The notes: generated from the sequence alone by a model not told the origin. A stretch of DNA of 64,000 bases from Hymenobacter gelipurpurascens (GCF_900187375.1 NZ_FYEW01000001.1:2666001-2730000); one strand, 5' to 3'; shown: positions 35,950 through 45,397, counted from the stretch's first letter. Program-made: numbers and translations.

Positions 35950-37032
35950 ATGATTGAACTACCCGCACTAGGCTGGCAATCCATTGTCATCTTCGTTGTA
36001 TTCGCAGTTTCCCTGCTGATTGCAACGTACTGCACCTATGCTGAACGTGTTATTGCAGCATTTCTGCAGGACCGCGTAGGCCCCGACCGTGCCGGCCCAT
36101 ATGGCCTGGCGCAGCCCTTGGCCGATGCGGTGAAGATGTTTACCAAAGAAGAGTTCTTTCCGGGTGGCGCGAACAAAGCATTGTTCGTATTTGGCCCTTG
36201 CCTGGCCATGATTACTGCCCTGATGTCGTCGGCGGTAATTCCATTTGGCAATAACATCACCTTTGGCAACAACGCTTTCTTCCTGCAAGGCATTGAAGTA
36301 AACATTGGCATGCTATGGATCTTCGGCGTGGTTTCGCTAGGTGTTTATGGCGTGATGATTGGCGGCTGGGCTTCGAATAACAAGTTCTCCCTACTAGGTG
36401 CCGTGCGGGCAGCCTCGCAGAACATCAGCTACGAGCTAGCCATGGGCATGGCTCTGATTGCCGTGCTGATGATGTCGGGCACACTATCACTGCGCGAAAT
36501 TACGCTGCAGCAGTCGGTAGCTGGTGAGTGGCATTTCTGGAACATTGCCAAGCAACCGCTGGGCTTTATCATCTTCCTAGTGTGCGCTTTCGCAGAAACT
36601 AACCGTACGCCTTTCGACTTGCCAGAGTGCGAAACGGAATTGGTAGGCGGTTACCACACCGAGTACTCTTCGATGAAGCTAGGCCTCTACCTGTTCTCTG
36701 AATACGTGAACATCTTCGTGGTTTCGGCCGTGATGAGTGTACTGTACTTCGGCGGCTTCAACTTTCCCTTCCAATACGAGCTGCGCGATTGGTTTGTGAA
36801 CAGCCAGGGTTGGGAACTAGGTTCGGCTCAGAACCTGATTACGATTCTGGGCACACTAGGCCTGTTCGCGAAGATTTTCGCCTTCATCTTCTTCTTCATG
36901 TGGATTCGCTGGACTCTGCCACGCTTCCGCTACGACCAATTGATGCGCCTTGGCTGGACCATTTTGATCCCGCTGGCCGTCATCAACATTCTCATTACCG
37001 GCGGGCTGATCCTGTTCGGAGTGATTCAGTAA
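35950..37032 (+). CDS. nuoH: NADH-quinone oxidoreductase subunit H
   Basis: 360 residues with about eight membrane segments. Conserved parts: ERVIAAFLQDRVGPDRAGPY near 30, LADAVKMFTKEEFFP, the acidic loop AETNRTPFDLPECETELVGG and YHTEYSSMKLGLY. These line the quinone access channel. The start is separated from nuoG by the repeat spacer. Confidence 0.96.
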   Translation: MIELPALGWQSIVIFVVFAVSLLIATYCTYAERVIAAFLQDRVGPDRAGPYGLAQPLADAVKMFTKEEFFPGGANKALFVFGPCLAMITALMSSAVIPFGNNITFGNNAFFLQGIEVNIGMLWIFGVVSLGVYGVMIGGWASNNKFSLLGAVRAASQNISYELAMGMALIAVLMMSGTLSLREITLQQSVAGEWHFWNIAKQPLGFIIFLVCAFAETNRTPFDLPECETELVGGYHTEYSSMKLGLYLFSEYVNIFVVSAVMSVLYFGGFNFPFQYELRDWFVNSQGWELGSAQNLITILGTLGLFAKIFAFIFFFMWIRWTLPRFRYDQLMRLGWTILIPLAVINILITGGLILFGVIQ

Positions 37033-37087
37033 CATCCACTACTTTGCCAGCATCTGCTTTGCTGGTTCTGGCAAAAGGACTTTGTAT

Positions 37088-37654
37088 ATGCAACTCACCA
37101 ACCGAGCCAAGAAATTAGAGAAAAAGCCGATGACGCTGGCTGAGCGGGCTTACCTGCCGGCCATCTTCCAGGGGCTTTCTATCACGATGCGTCACTTCTT
37201 CATGAAGAAGGCGACCATCCGTTACCCCGAAGAAACGCGTCCGTTCTCGCCGGTGTTCCGGGGCCTGCACGTGCTCAAGCGTGATGAACAGGGCCGGGAG
37301 CGTTGCACGGCTTGTGGCTTGTGCGCCGTAGCCTGCCCCGCCGAAGCCATTACAATGGTAGCTGGCGAGCGGAAGAAAGGCGAAGAAGGCCTGTATCGTG
37401 AGGAGAAGTACGCTATCAGCTATGAGATTAACATGCTCCGTTGCATCTTCTGTGGCCTCTGCGAAGAAGCTTGCCCGAAAGCCGCAGTATATCTGCAGCC
37501 TGATAAAATGGCGCCACCACGCTTCGAGCGTGATGAGTTCGTGTACGGCAAAGACCGTTTGGTAGAGCCGGTTGCTCCGGATCAGCGTTCCGTTCGTGGC
37601 ATTCAACTGACGCCGGAACAGGCCGATGCGTTGCGCACTAAGCTGGCCGTATAG
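37088..37654 (+). CDS. nuoI: NADH-quinone oxidoreductase subunit I
   Basis: 188 residues from ATG 37088. Two [4Fe-4S] motifs, CTACGLCAVACP and CIFCGLCEEACP, bind clusters N6a and N6b. The segment RYPEETRPFSPVFRGLHVLK precedes them. The gene is followed after 89 bp by nuoJ. Confidence 0.96.
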   Translation: MQLTNRAKKLEKKPMTLAERAYLPAIFQGLSITMRHFFMKKATIRYPEETRPFSPVFRGLHVLKRDEQGRERCTACGLCAVACPAEAITMVAGERKKGEEGLYREEKYAISYEINMLRCIFCGLCEEACPKAAVYLQPDKMAPPRFERDEFVYGKDRLVEPVAPDQRSVRGIQLTPEQADALRTKLAV

Positions 37655-37743
37655 CACCATCAGGCAGCAAGTGGCCTAGCGCTTATTTGTTAGCAACTTT
37701 CGTTCATGCTTTACCAACGGTACGTTGGTCTTACCTTCGTTAC

Positions 37744-38253
37744 ATGTCTCCACTCTTTCTTTTTCTGTCATTTGTGGCGCTGCTGAGCGCACTGGGCGTG
37801 GTATTCGCCAAAAATCCGGTGCACAGCGTACTGTTCCTGATTCTGACGTTCTTTTCCTTATCGGGGCATTATTTGCTGCTGAACGCGCAGTTCTTGGCCG
37901 CCGTGAACATCATCGTTTATGCGGGAGCAATTATGGTGCTGTTCCTGTTCGTGATTATGTTCCTGAATCTGAACATTGACACGGAGCCACACAAGCCCGC
38001 TCTGGCAAAGATTGCCGCTGCTGTGGCAGGTGGCTCGCTGTTGCTGATAATGGTGGCCGCCATGCGCGACATTCAGCCTACGGGCTACGAAGCTGCCACC
38101 TTCAACTCCCAGATTGGTATGGTTGATCAGTTGGGTCTGGTTCTATATCGCCAGTATCTGCTTCCTTTCGAATTAGCCTCTGTGCTTTTCCTGGTAGCAA
38201 TGGTCGGTGCCGTAATGCTAGGCAAACGCGAAACCGGCGAACGACACTTTTAG
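37744..38253 (+). CDS. nuoJ: NADH-quinone oxidoreductase subunit J
   Basis: 169 residues from ATG 37744, with five hydrophobic segments and the conserved third helix VNIIVYAGAIMVLFLFVIMF. The first start in frame (37687) adds a poor N-terminus. This gene ends the first block of complex I genes: a strong terminator lies 18 bp after the stop codon. Confidence 0.94.
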   Translation: MSPLFLFLSFVALLSALGVVFAKNPVHSVLFLILTFFSLSGHYLLLNAQFLAAVNIIVYAGAIMVLFLFVIMFLNLNIDTEPHKPALAKIAAAVAGGSLLLIMVAAMRDIQPTGYEAATFNSQIGMVDQLGLVLYRQYLLPFELASVLFLVAMVGAVMLGKRETGERHF

Positions 38254-38270
38254 CCTTCATCTGCACTTAT

Positions 38271-38306
38271 TAAAAAAGGCCACTGATAAATCAGTGGCCT
38301 TTTTTA
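38271..38306. terminator. Strong bidirectional terminator after nuoJ
   Basis: Perfect 16-bp stem (38271-38286 with 38291-38306), 4-nt loop, A run left and T run right. It separates nuoJ from the convergent membrane-protein gene and splits the complex I genes into two transcripts. Confidence 0.9.
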
Positions 38307-38378
38307 ATGCTTATCTGGGCAGCATTTGTGTAGTGAAATGGCACCGCCCAAAACAGGCGGCGGGCACATTACCAGCGT

Positions 38379-38756
38379 CTATACGGTGGAGGAGTGAGGA
38401 TCTTCAGTGGATTTACGGCGCATCCAAGCTGGGCCAGCACAAGCGCCTTCCATTTTCTGGCGAAATTTTTCCCGCTCTTCGGGCGTGAGGTGGCCTAGGC
38501 GGCTTTCCATCTTTTGCTTCCACTGCCGACGATGACGGGCCCAACCGGCGCGGCCTCCTCGCCCCCAGCCCCCAAACAAAATGCGGGTAAGGCCCAACAG
38601 GCCTAGCGCCTGCCAAATACTAATAAACGGGCCATGGAACAGCTCAGGAACCAGCCAGTTCCACAGGCTCATGGTAACGTAGGCCGCCAGCGTGACAAAA
38701 AGCGCGGCAAAAAGGACGAATTTGAGGCCACGGAGCAGCCAGAAGGAGGGTTTCAT
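38379..38756 (-). CDS. Small two-helix membrane protein next to a sigma factor
   Basis: 125 residues. Hydrophobic segments at about 11-32 (FVLFAALFVTLAAYVTMSLW) and 42-60 (GPFISIWQALGLLGLTRILF). A basic cytoplasmic or periplasmic tail follows, with RHRRQWKQKMESRLGHLTPE and EREKFRQKME, reminiscent of the LTPEER/F pattern in Spy/CpxP-like proteins. I do not recognise the family. It is 120 bp downstream of the ECF sigma factor on the same strand, so a regulatory partnership (anti-sigma or target) is possible but unproven. Confidence 0.65.
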   Translation of the reverse strand: MKPSFWLLRGLKFVLFAALFVTLAAYVTMSLWNWLVPELFHGPFISIWQALGLLGLTRILFGGWGRGGRAGWARHRRQWKQKMESRLGHLTPEEREKFRQKMEGACAGPAWMRRKSTEDPHSSTV

Positions 38757-38876
38757 TTCACTTATGGGAGAAGGTCTGGGGTGATAGGCCTGTTAGGGGC
38801 CAGTACCCCAGACGGGGTGATGTGAGGGAATTTGTCAGGGCCGAACTGTCTAGGCCAGTTCAGCGGTCTGCAATCA

Positions 38877-39482
38877 TCAATCTGTGAATAACTCAGTGTA
38901 GAGCTTTTGCAGCCGTTTGCGCAGGTGCTGCACGGCGTAATGCTTGCGGGAAATGAGCGTTTTGAGGGGTACGCCGGTTTCCTCTTCCATTTCCCGGAAG
39001 GTTTTTTCCTCCAGCTCATGCCAGATGAAGACCTCCCGTTGGGCCGCTGGCAGTTCGGCTAGCGCATCAGAAAGGGCTTCCATCAACGTCTCGCGCAACA
39101 AACGATTCTCCGGAGCATCGTCGGGGGCGGGCAAGATGTCGGCCAGCAGCAGGGAGCTTTCTTCGTCGCCTAGGCCAGTCGGCAGGAATTCATCTTCCAA
39201 CGACGCCGTTTTCTTACGGCGGTACAGGTCCGTGATTTTGTTCCGTGCCACCCGAAAGAGCCAGGCGGCCGCCTGCTCCACGGGTTTAAGCAGCCGGTAG
39301 CTTTCAACTAACTCGGCAAATACGTCCTGCAGGACGTCTTCAGCCTCCGCCTCGTTCGGAATACGACGGCGGATGAAGGCCAGCAGCCGCTTGCGTTGCG
39401 TGCGCACAGCTTCCTGGATCTGCAGGTCCTGGTGGCCAGCCGTCATGAGCGGGGCTTCGAGTGGGTAGGCAATGGTTTCCAT
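38877..39482 (-). CDS. ECF-family RNA polymerase sigma factor inserted between nuoJ and nuoK
   Basis: 201 residues. Region 2 is at about 27-95 (RLLAFIRRRIPNEAEAEDVL, QDVFAELVES, AAAWLFRVARNKITDLYRRK). Region 4 is at about 138-195 (LPAAQREVFIWHELEEKTFR, EMEEETGVPLKTLISRKHYA). The acidic linker between is longer than usual. The start is ATG 39480-39482; an inner Met at residue 13 is an alternative. Together with the small membrane protein it forms a minus-strand pair between the two complex I blocks. Confidence 0.88.
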   Translation of the reverse strand: METIAYPLEAPLMTAGHQDLQIQEAVRTQRKRLLAFIRRRIPNEAEAEDVLQDVFAELVESYRLLKPVEQAAAWLFRVARNKITDLYRRKKTASLEDEFLPTGLGDEESSLLLADILPAPDDAPENRLLRETLMEALSDALAELPAAQREVFIWHELEEKTFREMEEETGVPLKTLISRKHYAVQHLRKRLQKLYTELFTD

Positions 39483-39826
39483 TCTACTCCCGCTGACGTG
39501 GAGCGGGGGAAGATACTTTATGCTAAGCAGAAAATATTCTCAGGTAGCCCAGCTACAGAATCCGTGCGTCTAATTTGCGAAGGGTTCTGCAGGTGTTTGA
39601 GGCTTGTTGCGCTTCCTGATCAGGACTTACGCATGGAAGTCCGGAACCTTGCTCTGTATTTGTATAAGCTCGGTTCCATAATGAGCAGCGAATCTTCGCC
39701 TGCGCAGCGGTAACTGGCGAGTGGATTTTAAGGTGGCGTTTTCCAATTTTCAGGATACCTTTGCCAGCTAATTAACGAGTAGCTGTGCTTTCGCCAGCCG
39801 CTTCATTTCGCCGTCAGCTCTACCGC
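39483..39826. other. Divergent intergenic region upstream of nuoK, 344 bp
   Basis: Separates the leftward sigma-factor gene from nuoK and must contain promoters for both. The nuoK side holds the -7 box at 39756-39763. The sequence ATTTGTATAAG near 39657 is another weak candidate. No believable gene is seen. Confidence 0.5.
39756..39763 (+). promoter_or_regulatory. Candidate -7 box (TACCTTTG) for the nuoK-N block
   Basis: Exact match to TAnnTTTG, 63 nt before the nuoK start. The same eight bases form the -7 box of the nuoA promoter. The -33 region has only T-rich sequence and no clear TTTG. Confidence 0.5.
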
Positions 39827-40159
39827 ATGGACCAGAACATACCGCAGGTTATTCAAACGGTTCCTCTTCAATATTACGTCTTCTTTGCAACCGCCTTGTT
39901 TTCCATTGGCGTGGTTGGGGTCCTGACCCGACGTAATGCCATTATCATTTTTATGTGCGTGGAGTTGATGCTCAACGCCGTAAACGTGCTCCTGACGGCT
40001 TTCTCGGCGTATCGGTCCGATCCGAATGGCCAAATCTTCGTGTTCTTCATCATGGCTGTAGCTGCCGCCGAGGTGGCCGTAGGCTTGGCCATCATCGTGA
40101 TGATCTACCGAAATCTCCAGAATACCGACGTCAATCTGCTAAACCGACTGAAGTTCTAA
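39827..40159 (+). CDS. nuoK: NADH-quinone oxidoreductase subunit K
   Basis: 110 residues from ATG 39827. Three membrane segments with the functional glutamate in FMCVELMLNAVNVLLTAFS and a second one in AAEVAVGLAIIVMIYRN. It starts a second transcription unit. The gene after it, nuoL, is 153 bp away, across another imperfect palindrome. Confidence 0.95.
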   Translation: MDQNIPQVIQTVPLQYYVFFATALFSIGVVGVLTRRNAIIIFMCVELMLNAVNVLLTAFSAYRSDPNGQIFVFFIMAVAAAEVAVGLAIIVMIYRNLQNTDVNLLNRLKF

Positions 40160-40297
40160 CCCCTCCCCCAACCACTTTCGTCCGGGAGAGTGGCTTAGAG
40201 TATTAGTGCAACGACAGGACAGACTTGTTGTAGCACTGATGTAAGCCCTTCTTCCTAATGATTCCGCGAGTTAAGCGGAAAGGTAGTTGGGGAGGAG
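40160..40297. repeat. Imperfect palindrome between nuoK and nuoL
   Basis: CCCCTCCCCCAACCAC at the left is a near inverted copy of the right-hand TAGTTGGGGAGGAG, and TTTCGTCCG corresponds to CGGAAAGG. It fills almost the whole spacer. Confidence 0.5.
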
Positions 40298-40312
40298 TTC
40301 ACGCAGAATCTT

Positions 40313-42271
40313 ATGCAAGAACAAGTAACGCAAGTAATTCCTGCCGCCGGCGCGCCGTACTCCACGCTGCTGTACGTGCTGATTCCGCTGCTGCCTTTCC
40401 TGGGTTTCCTGGTGAACGGACTGCTGAACAAGCGGCTTTCGGGCACCGTAGCCGGCATTATTGGTAGCGCCACGGTGCTAGGCTCTTTCCTGATTTCGGC
40501 GATGCTGTTCGCCAACTTCAGCTACCCCTATACCGTCACGCTGTTCGACTGGATTTCGGTCGGCTCGATGCAGATTCCCTTCTCCTACCAGATCGACCAG
40601 CTCAGCCTGATTATGCTGCTGCTCGTGACGGGTGTGGGCTTCCTGATTCACGTGTACAGCATCGGCTATATGCACCACGACGAGAACGTGGGCAAGTTTT
40701 TCGCCTTCCTGAATCTCTTCGTGTTTTCGATGCTGGTATTGGTGTTGGGCGCCAACTTCGTGATTCTGTTCATTGGCTGGGAAGGTGTAGGCCTCTGCTC
40801 CTACCTGCTCATCGGCTTCTGGAACAAGGAAACTCACAACAACAACGCCGCTAAAAAAGCCTTCATTATCAACCGCGTAGGCGACTTAGGCTTCCTGCTT
40901 GGCATTTTCCTGATTTATCTGACTTTCCAATCGGTGCAGTACGCCGAGGTATTTCAGAAGGCTTCCCTCAATCAGTTCGGTCCCTACACCGTAAGCATCG
41001 TTACGGTGATTACGTTGCTGCTGTTCGTGGGTGCTTCCGGTAAATCGGCGCAGATTCCGCTGTACACCTGGCTGCCCGACGCTATGGCCGGCCCTACTCC
41101 GGTTTCGGCCCTGATTCACGCCGCCACCATGGTAACGGCGGGTATCTACATGATTATCCGCGCCAACGTGCTGTTCACGCTGGCTCCCGAAACGCTGGAA
41201 GTTATTGCCGTTATCGGTGCCGCTACGGCGCTGTTTGCTGCCACCATCGGTCTGGCTCAAAACGATATTAAGAAGGTACTGGCCTATTCCACCGTTTCGC
41301 AGCTGGGCTACATGTTCCTGGCGCTGGGCGTGATGGGCTACAGCACTTCATTGTTCCACGTGCTGACCCACGCCTTCTTCAAGGCCCTTATGTTCCTGGG
41401 GGCTGGCTCCGTGATTCACGCCATGAGCAACGAGCAGGACATCCGCCGCATGGGTGGCCTACGCAAGGCGCTTCCCATCACGTTCATCACTTTCCTGATT
41501 GGCTGCCTGGCTATTTCTGGCATCCCGCCCTTCGCCGGCTTCTTCTCGAAAGACGAAATCCTGACCCACGTGTACGAGCACAGCAAAGTGCTGTACGCGG
41601 TAGGCCTATTCACTGCCTTCCTGACGGCGTTTTACATGTTCCGCCTGCTGTTCCTCACCTTCTTCGGCGAGTTCCGCGGTACTGAGGAGCAGAAGCATCA
41701 CCTCCACGAGTCGCCGGCTTCTATGACGCTGCCGCTCATCGTGCTGGCTATTCTGGCCGCCGTGGGTGGTTTCATGGGTGCGCCCATGTTCTTGGGCAAG
41801 CACTACCTCGCCGACTACCTCGCGCCGCTCTTCACCTACTCGCGTCAACTCAAGCCCGAGGCATTTGCTGGTGAAGTTGATCACGCTACGGAGTTGATGT
41901 TGATAGGCTTATCCGTAGGTGCTGGTGTGCTAGGCATCATACTGGCCTACGTGCAGTACGTGAGCCGTGGTGCCCGCCCCGCCGAGGACGAAGCGCAGCG
42001 CTCTGCTCCCGAGAACGTAGTGTACCACAAGTACTACATCGACGAGCTATATAACTCTCTGTTCGTGCGCCCCATCATGGGTCTCTCGAAAGGCCTGTAC
42101 CGCTACGTAGAGAATGGCATCATTGATCCGGTAGTTAATGGCCTAGGCCGCATCACAATGGGCGGCGGGCAGCTGCTGCGCTATGTGCAAACCGGCTCCG
42201 TGGAAACATACCTCATCCTGATGGTTGTAGGTGTTGTGCTCGTGCTGGCGCTGAACTACCTGAAATTCTAA
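40313..42271 (+). CDS. nuoL: NADH-quinone oxidoreductase subunit L
   Basis: 652 residues, about sixteen membrane segments. Typical antiporter-type features are GWEGVGLCSYLLIGFW, YTWLPDAMAGPTPVSALIHA, and STVSQLGYMFLALGV. The long lateral amphipathic helix and the final anchor helix at the C-terminus (YLILMVVGVVLVLALNYL) are present. It is one of three proton-pumping subunits. Confidence 0.96.
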   Translation: MQEQVTQVIPAAGAPYSTLLYVLIPLLPFLGFLVNGLLNKRLSGTVAGIIGSATVLGSFLISAMLFANFSYPYTVTLFDWISVGSMQIPFSYQIDQLSLIMLLLVTGVGFLIHVYSIGYMHHDENVGKFFAFLNLFVFSMLVLVLGANFVILFIGWEGVGLCSYLLIGFWNKETHNNNAAKKAFIINRVGDLGFLLGIFLIYLTFQSVQYAEVFQKASLNQFGPYTVSIVTVITLLLFVGASGKSAQIPLYTWLPDAMAGPTPVSALIHAATMVTAGIYMIIRANVLFTLAPETLEVIAVIGAATALFAATIGLAQNDIKKVLAYSTVSQLGYMFLALGVMGYSTSLFHVLTHAFFKALMFLGAGSVIHAMSNEQDIRRMGGLRKALPITFITFLIGCLAISGIPPFAGFFSKDEILTHVYEHSKVLYAVGLFTAFLTAFYMFRLLFLTFFGEFRGTEEQKHHLHESPASMTLPLIVLAILAAVGGFMGAPMFLGKHYLADYLAPLFTYSRQLKPEAFAGEVDHATELMLIGLSVGAGVLGIILAYVQYVSRGARPAEDEAQRSAPENVVYHKYYIDELYNSLFVRPIMGLSKGLYRYVENGIIDPVVNGLGRITMGGGQLLRYVQTGSVETYLILMVVGVVLVLALNYLKF

Positions 42272-42329
42272 TCTTCCTCTGACGGCCGGACCGGACGCTT
42301 TTCCGGCTTCACCCGCATCCAGATAACGT

Positions 42330-43799
42330 ATGCTGACTGTTATCCTTCTACTCTGGCCCGTGGTGGCCGCCCTGCTGCTGCACTTCTTTAAAGGCGGCGC
42401 TGCCCGGGTGGCGGCGTTTGGCGCGGCGCTGGTCGAATTTGTGCTGGCGGTTTACGCAGCCATCACTTTCAACTCAAACCACACCGGACAATTCTCCTTC
42501 AACCACGAGTGGATTGCCTCCGCGGGTATCAACTTCCATGTAGGAATGGATGGCCTTAGCCTGCTGCTGGTGCTCCTGACGACCTTTCTGGTACCGATTA
42601 TCCTGCTGGCTGCCTTCCGCCGCAACTTCGAGAACGAAGGCGCCTTCTATGCACTGGTGCTGTTCATGGAGACTGGCCTAGTGGGCGTATTCACGGCCCA
42701 GGATGCGTTTCTGTTCTACTTTATGTGGGAAGTAGCCCTGATTCCGATCTACTTCCTGGCTGGTGTATGGGGCGGCGTAAACCGCGCCAAGGTTACGTTC
42801 AAGTTCTTCCTCTACACTATCGTCGGCTCGCTGTTCATGCTGGCCGGCTTCGTGTACCTGTATTTCCAGACCGGCCCAGCGGCCAATGGCCTGGCGGCGC
42901 ACAACTCCGATATTGCTTCGTTCTACAACCTGAACCTGAGCGTACAGGAGCAGTCGTGGTTGTTCTGGCTGATTTTCGCGGCCTTCGCCGTGAAGATGCC
43001 CATCTTCCCCTTCCACACCTGGCAGCCCGATACCTACACGGAGTCGCCGGCACCGGCTACCATGCTGCTCTCGGGCATCATGCTGAAAATGGGTATCTAC
43101 GGCTGCATGCGCTGGTTGCTGCCCGTGGTGCCGCAGGGCGTAAGCCAGTGGCAGAATTTGGTGCTGGTTCTCGCCATCATCGGCATTATCTACGGCGCTA
43201 TCATCGCCATCCGTCAGCAGGACGTGAAGCGTCTGATTGCATATTCCTCGCTCTCGCACGTTGGCCTCATGGCGGCGGGCGTGTTCTCGCTCACCCAGAT
43301 AGGCCTACAGGGCGCCAGCATCCAGATGCTGGCCCACGGCATCAACGTGGTGGGTATGTTCTTCATTGCCGACGCCATTGAACGCCGCACCGGTACCCGC
43401 AACATTGCGGATCTGGGTGGCCTAACGCGTCAGGCGCCAGTTCTAACGGTGTGCTTCCTGGTGCTCCTGCTTGGCACGGTGGCCTTACCCCTCACCAACG
43501 GGTTTGTGGGTGAGTTCCTGCTGCTGGCCGGTGTGTATGAGTACAACGCCTGGATGGGTGCGGTAGCCGGTGTTACTATTATTCTGGCCGCCGTGTACCT
43601 ATTGCGCATGTTCCAGCGCGTGATGCTGGGACCAGACTCTACTTTCACTGCCACGTTTACTGACCTGACCGGTGCCGAGCTAGCCGTACTGGTTCCGCTC
43701 ATCGTGCTGGTATTCTGGATTGGCTTGTTCCCGAACATGTTCCTGCACCTGTCGGAAGGCAGCGTGATGGGCATCCTGAACGAGGTAGTAAAACGATAA
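42330..43799 (+). CDS. nuoM: NADH-quinone oxidoreductase subunit M
   Basis: 489 residues with about fourteen membrane segments. Landmarks: FYFMWEVALIPIYFLAGVWG with the pumping glutamate, FPFHTWQPDTYTESPAPATM, and AYSSLSHVGLMAAGVF. It is followed by a 100-bp palindromic element before nuoN. Confidence 0.96.
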   Translation: MLTVILLLWPVVAALLLHFFKGGAARVAAFGAALVEFVLAVYAAITFNSNHTGQFSFNHEWIASAGINFHVGMDGLSLLLVLLTTFLVPIILLAAFRRNFENEGAFYALVLFMETGLVGVFTAQDAFLFYFMWEVALIPIYFLAGVWGGVNRAKVTFKFFLYTIVGSLFMLAGFVYLYFQTGPAANGLAAHNSDIASFYNLNLSVQEQSWLFWLIFAAFAVKMPIFPFHTWQPDTYTESPAPATMLLSGIMLKMGIYGCMRWLLPVVPQGVSQWQNLVLVLAIIGIIYGAIIAIRQQDVKRLIAYSSLSHVGLMAAGVFSLTQIGLQGASIQMLAHGINVVGMFFIADAIERRTGTRNIADLGGLTRQAPVLTVCFLVLLLGTVALPLTNGFVGEFLLLAGVYEYNAWMGAVAGVTIILAAVYLLRMFQRVMLGPDSTFTATFTDLTGAELAVLVPLIVLVFWIGLFPNMFLHLSEGSVMGILNEVVKR

Positions 43800-43801
43800 C
43801 C

Positions 43802-43911
43802 TGTAGCGCGAAGCTTCCGCTTCGCGTATCGTTGAACGACCCGGTTTGCCCCGGCATCCGGTGCCCGTTCAACGATTCCAACGATACGCGAAGCAGAAGT
43901 TTCGCGCTACA
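43802..43911. repeat. Palindromic element between nuoM and nuoN
   Basis: The ends TGTAGCGCGAA (43802-43812) and TTCGCGCTACA (43901-43911) are exact inverted copies. Further in, GCTTCGCGTATCGTT pairs with AACGATACGCGAAGC, and GTTGAACG with CGTTCAAC. The sequence differs from the GTCATG family. Confidence 0.75.
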
Positions 43912-43923
43912 TTGAGATAGAAC

Positions 43924-45333
43924 ATGAATTCAATCATCCTCTTATCTGTTCTCGGCCTCGGCAACCTGTTCCTAGGGTTTCTGCGCTCCAACCGACTGCT
44001 ACTGCCAGCTGCCATGCTCATACTGGCGCTGGTGTTTGGCGTCAACCTGATCGACTGGAACGAGGGCGCGCATTCGTACTTCAACGATATGCTGGTCATC
44101 GACAACTTCTCGGTGGCTTTCACAGGCATCGTGGTCCTGACGGCGTTCCTGCTCCTGCCCTTCTCGCACAAATACGTGCGCGATGGTCAGGCAAATCTGG
44201 CCGAGTACTATTCGCTGCTGCTGTTCTCACTGGTTGGAGCCGTAATGATGGTGGCCTACAACCACCTGCTGATGCTTTTTATCGGCATCGAGACGCTGAG
44301 CATTGCCATGTATGTGCTGGCCGGCTCCGATAAGCGCAACCTGCGCTCCAATGAAGCTGCCCTGAAGTACTTCCTGATGGGTTCCTTTACTACCGGCGTG
44401 CTGCTCTTCGGAATGGCGTTGGTGTACGGCGCCACGGGCACCTTCCAGCTGTCCCAGATCAGCTTCGCGGTCCAGAACCCCATCAACGACTCGCTACAGC
44501 CCATGCTATATATCGGGATGCTGATGATGCTGATTGGCATGAGCTTTAAAGTATCAGTAGCGCCTTTCCACTTCTGGACGCCCGATGTGTACGAAGGAAC
44601 GCCCACGTTCTTCGCGGCCTTCATGAGCACCGTAGTGAAAGCGGCCGGTTTCGCGGCGTTCCTGAAGTTGCTGGTGCAGGTATTTCCTGCCGCCTCAGCC
44701 CAAGGGGTGTGGCTCCCTACCCTGACGGCCATGTGCGTACTAACGCTGCTCATCGGTAACGTCGGGGCCGTAGCGCAAAACAGTGTGAAGCGGATGCTGG
44801 CCTACTCCAGCGTTTCGCACGCCGGCTACCTCCTGATTGGCCTAGTGGCCTTCAACGGACAGATGGAAGGCGCTTCTGCTAACGGCATTTTCTTCTACTC
44901 ACTGGCCTACTCAGTAGCCACCGTAGCTGCCTTCGGCGTGCTGAAACTGGTAGCCGATCAGCGCCAGCGCGAAGACTACAACGGCCTGAATGGCCTGGCC
45001 AAAACCAACCCGCTATTGGCCTTTGTGATGACAGTAGCCATGCTGTCTTTGGCGGGCATACCGCTCACGGGAGGATTCTTCGGCAAGTTCTTCATCTTCT
45101 CGGCGGCGGTAGAAAATGGCTATATCGGTCTGGTTGTATTTGCCGTCGTGATGTCGATGGTGAGCATCTACTACTACCTGCGTCCTATCATTGCCATGTA
45201 CATGCGCGACACCGATGTGACGACTGCCGAGCCAGTGTATGTGGGCTCGTTCCAATCGGTGGCCCTGCTTGCGCTGGCGTTGCTGACAGTAGTGTTGGGC
45301 GTGCTGCCCGGTCTGATAAGCGGTATTCTGTAA
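43924..45333 (+). CDS. nuoN: NADH-quinone oxidoreductase subunit N
   Basis: 469 residues, about fourteen membrane segments. Landmarks: LLMLFIGIETLSIAMYVLAG with the pumping glutamate, VAPFHFWTPDVYEGTPTFFA and AYSSVSHAGYLLIGLV. It is the last complex I gene, followed by a 21-bp hairpin. Confidence 0.96.
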   Translation: MNSIILLSVLGLGNLFLGFLRSNRLLLPAAMLILALVFGVNLIDWNEGAHSYFNDMLVIDNFSVAFTGIVVLTAFLLLPFSHKYVRDGQANLAEYYSLLLFSLVGAVMMVAYNHLLMLFIGIETLSIAMYVLAGSDKRNLRSNEAALKYFLMGSFTTGVLLFGMALVYGATGTFQLSQISFAVQNPINDSLQPMLYIGMLMMLIGMSFKVSVAPFHFWTPDVYEGTPTFFAAFMSTVVKAAGFAAFLKLLVQVFPAASAQGVWLPTLTAMCVLTLLIGNVGAVAQNSVKRMLAYSSVSHAGYLLIGLVAFNGQMEGASANGIFFYSLAYSVATVAAFGVLKLVADQRQREDYNGLNGLAKTNPLLAFVMTVAMLSLAGIPLTGGFFGKFFIFSAAVENGYIGLVVFAVVMSMVSIYYYLRPIIAMYMRDTDVTTAEPVYVGSFQSVALLALALLTVVLGVLPGLISGIL

Positions 45334-45349
45334 GCTGAATTTTACTTGC

Positions 45350-45397
45350 ATACAACGACAAAGGAGTGGCTCGGAGGCCACTCCTTTGTCGTTGTAT
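45350..45397. terminator. Bidirectional hairpin between nuoN and the DUF937-OmpA gene
   Basis: Perfect 21-bp inverted repeat (45350-45370 with 45377-45397), 6-nt loop. It has no long T run, but lies between two convergent genes, so termination is the likely role. Confidence 0.7.

Noticed and set aside
38379..39482. Mobile element inserted in the nuo operon
   Set aside because: No transposase, no target-site duplication and no inverted ends are visible; ordinary gene order change explains it.
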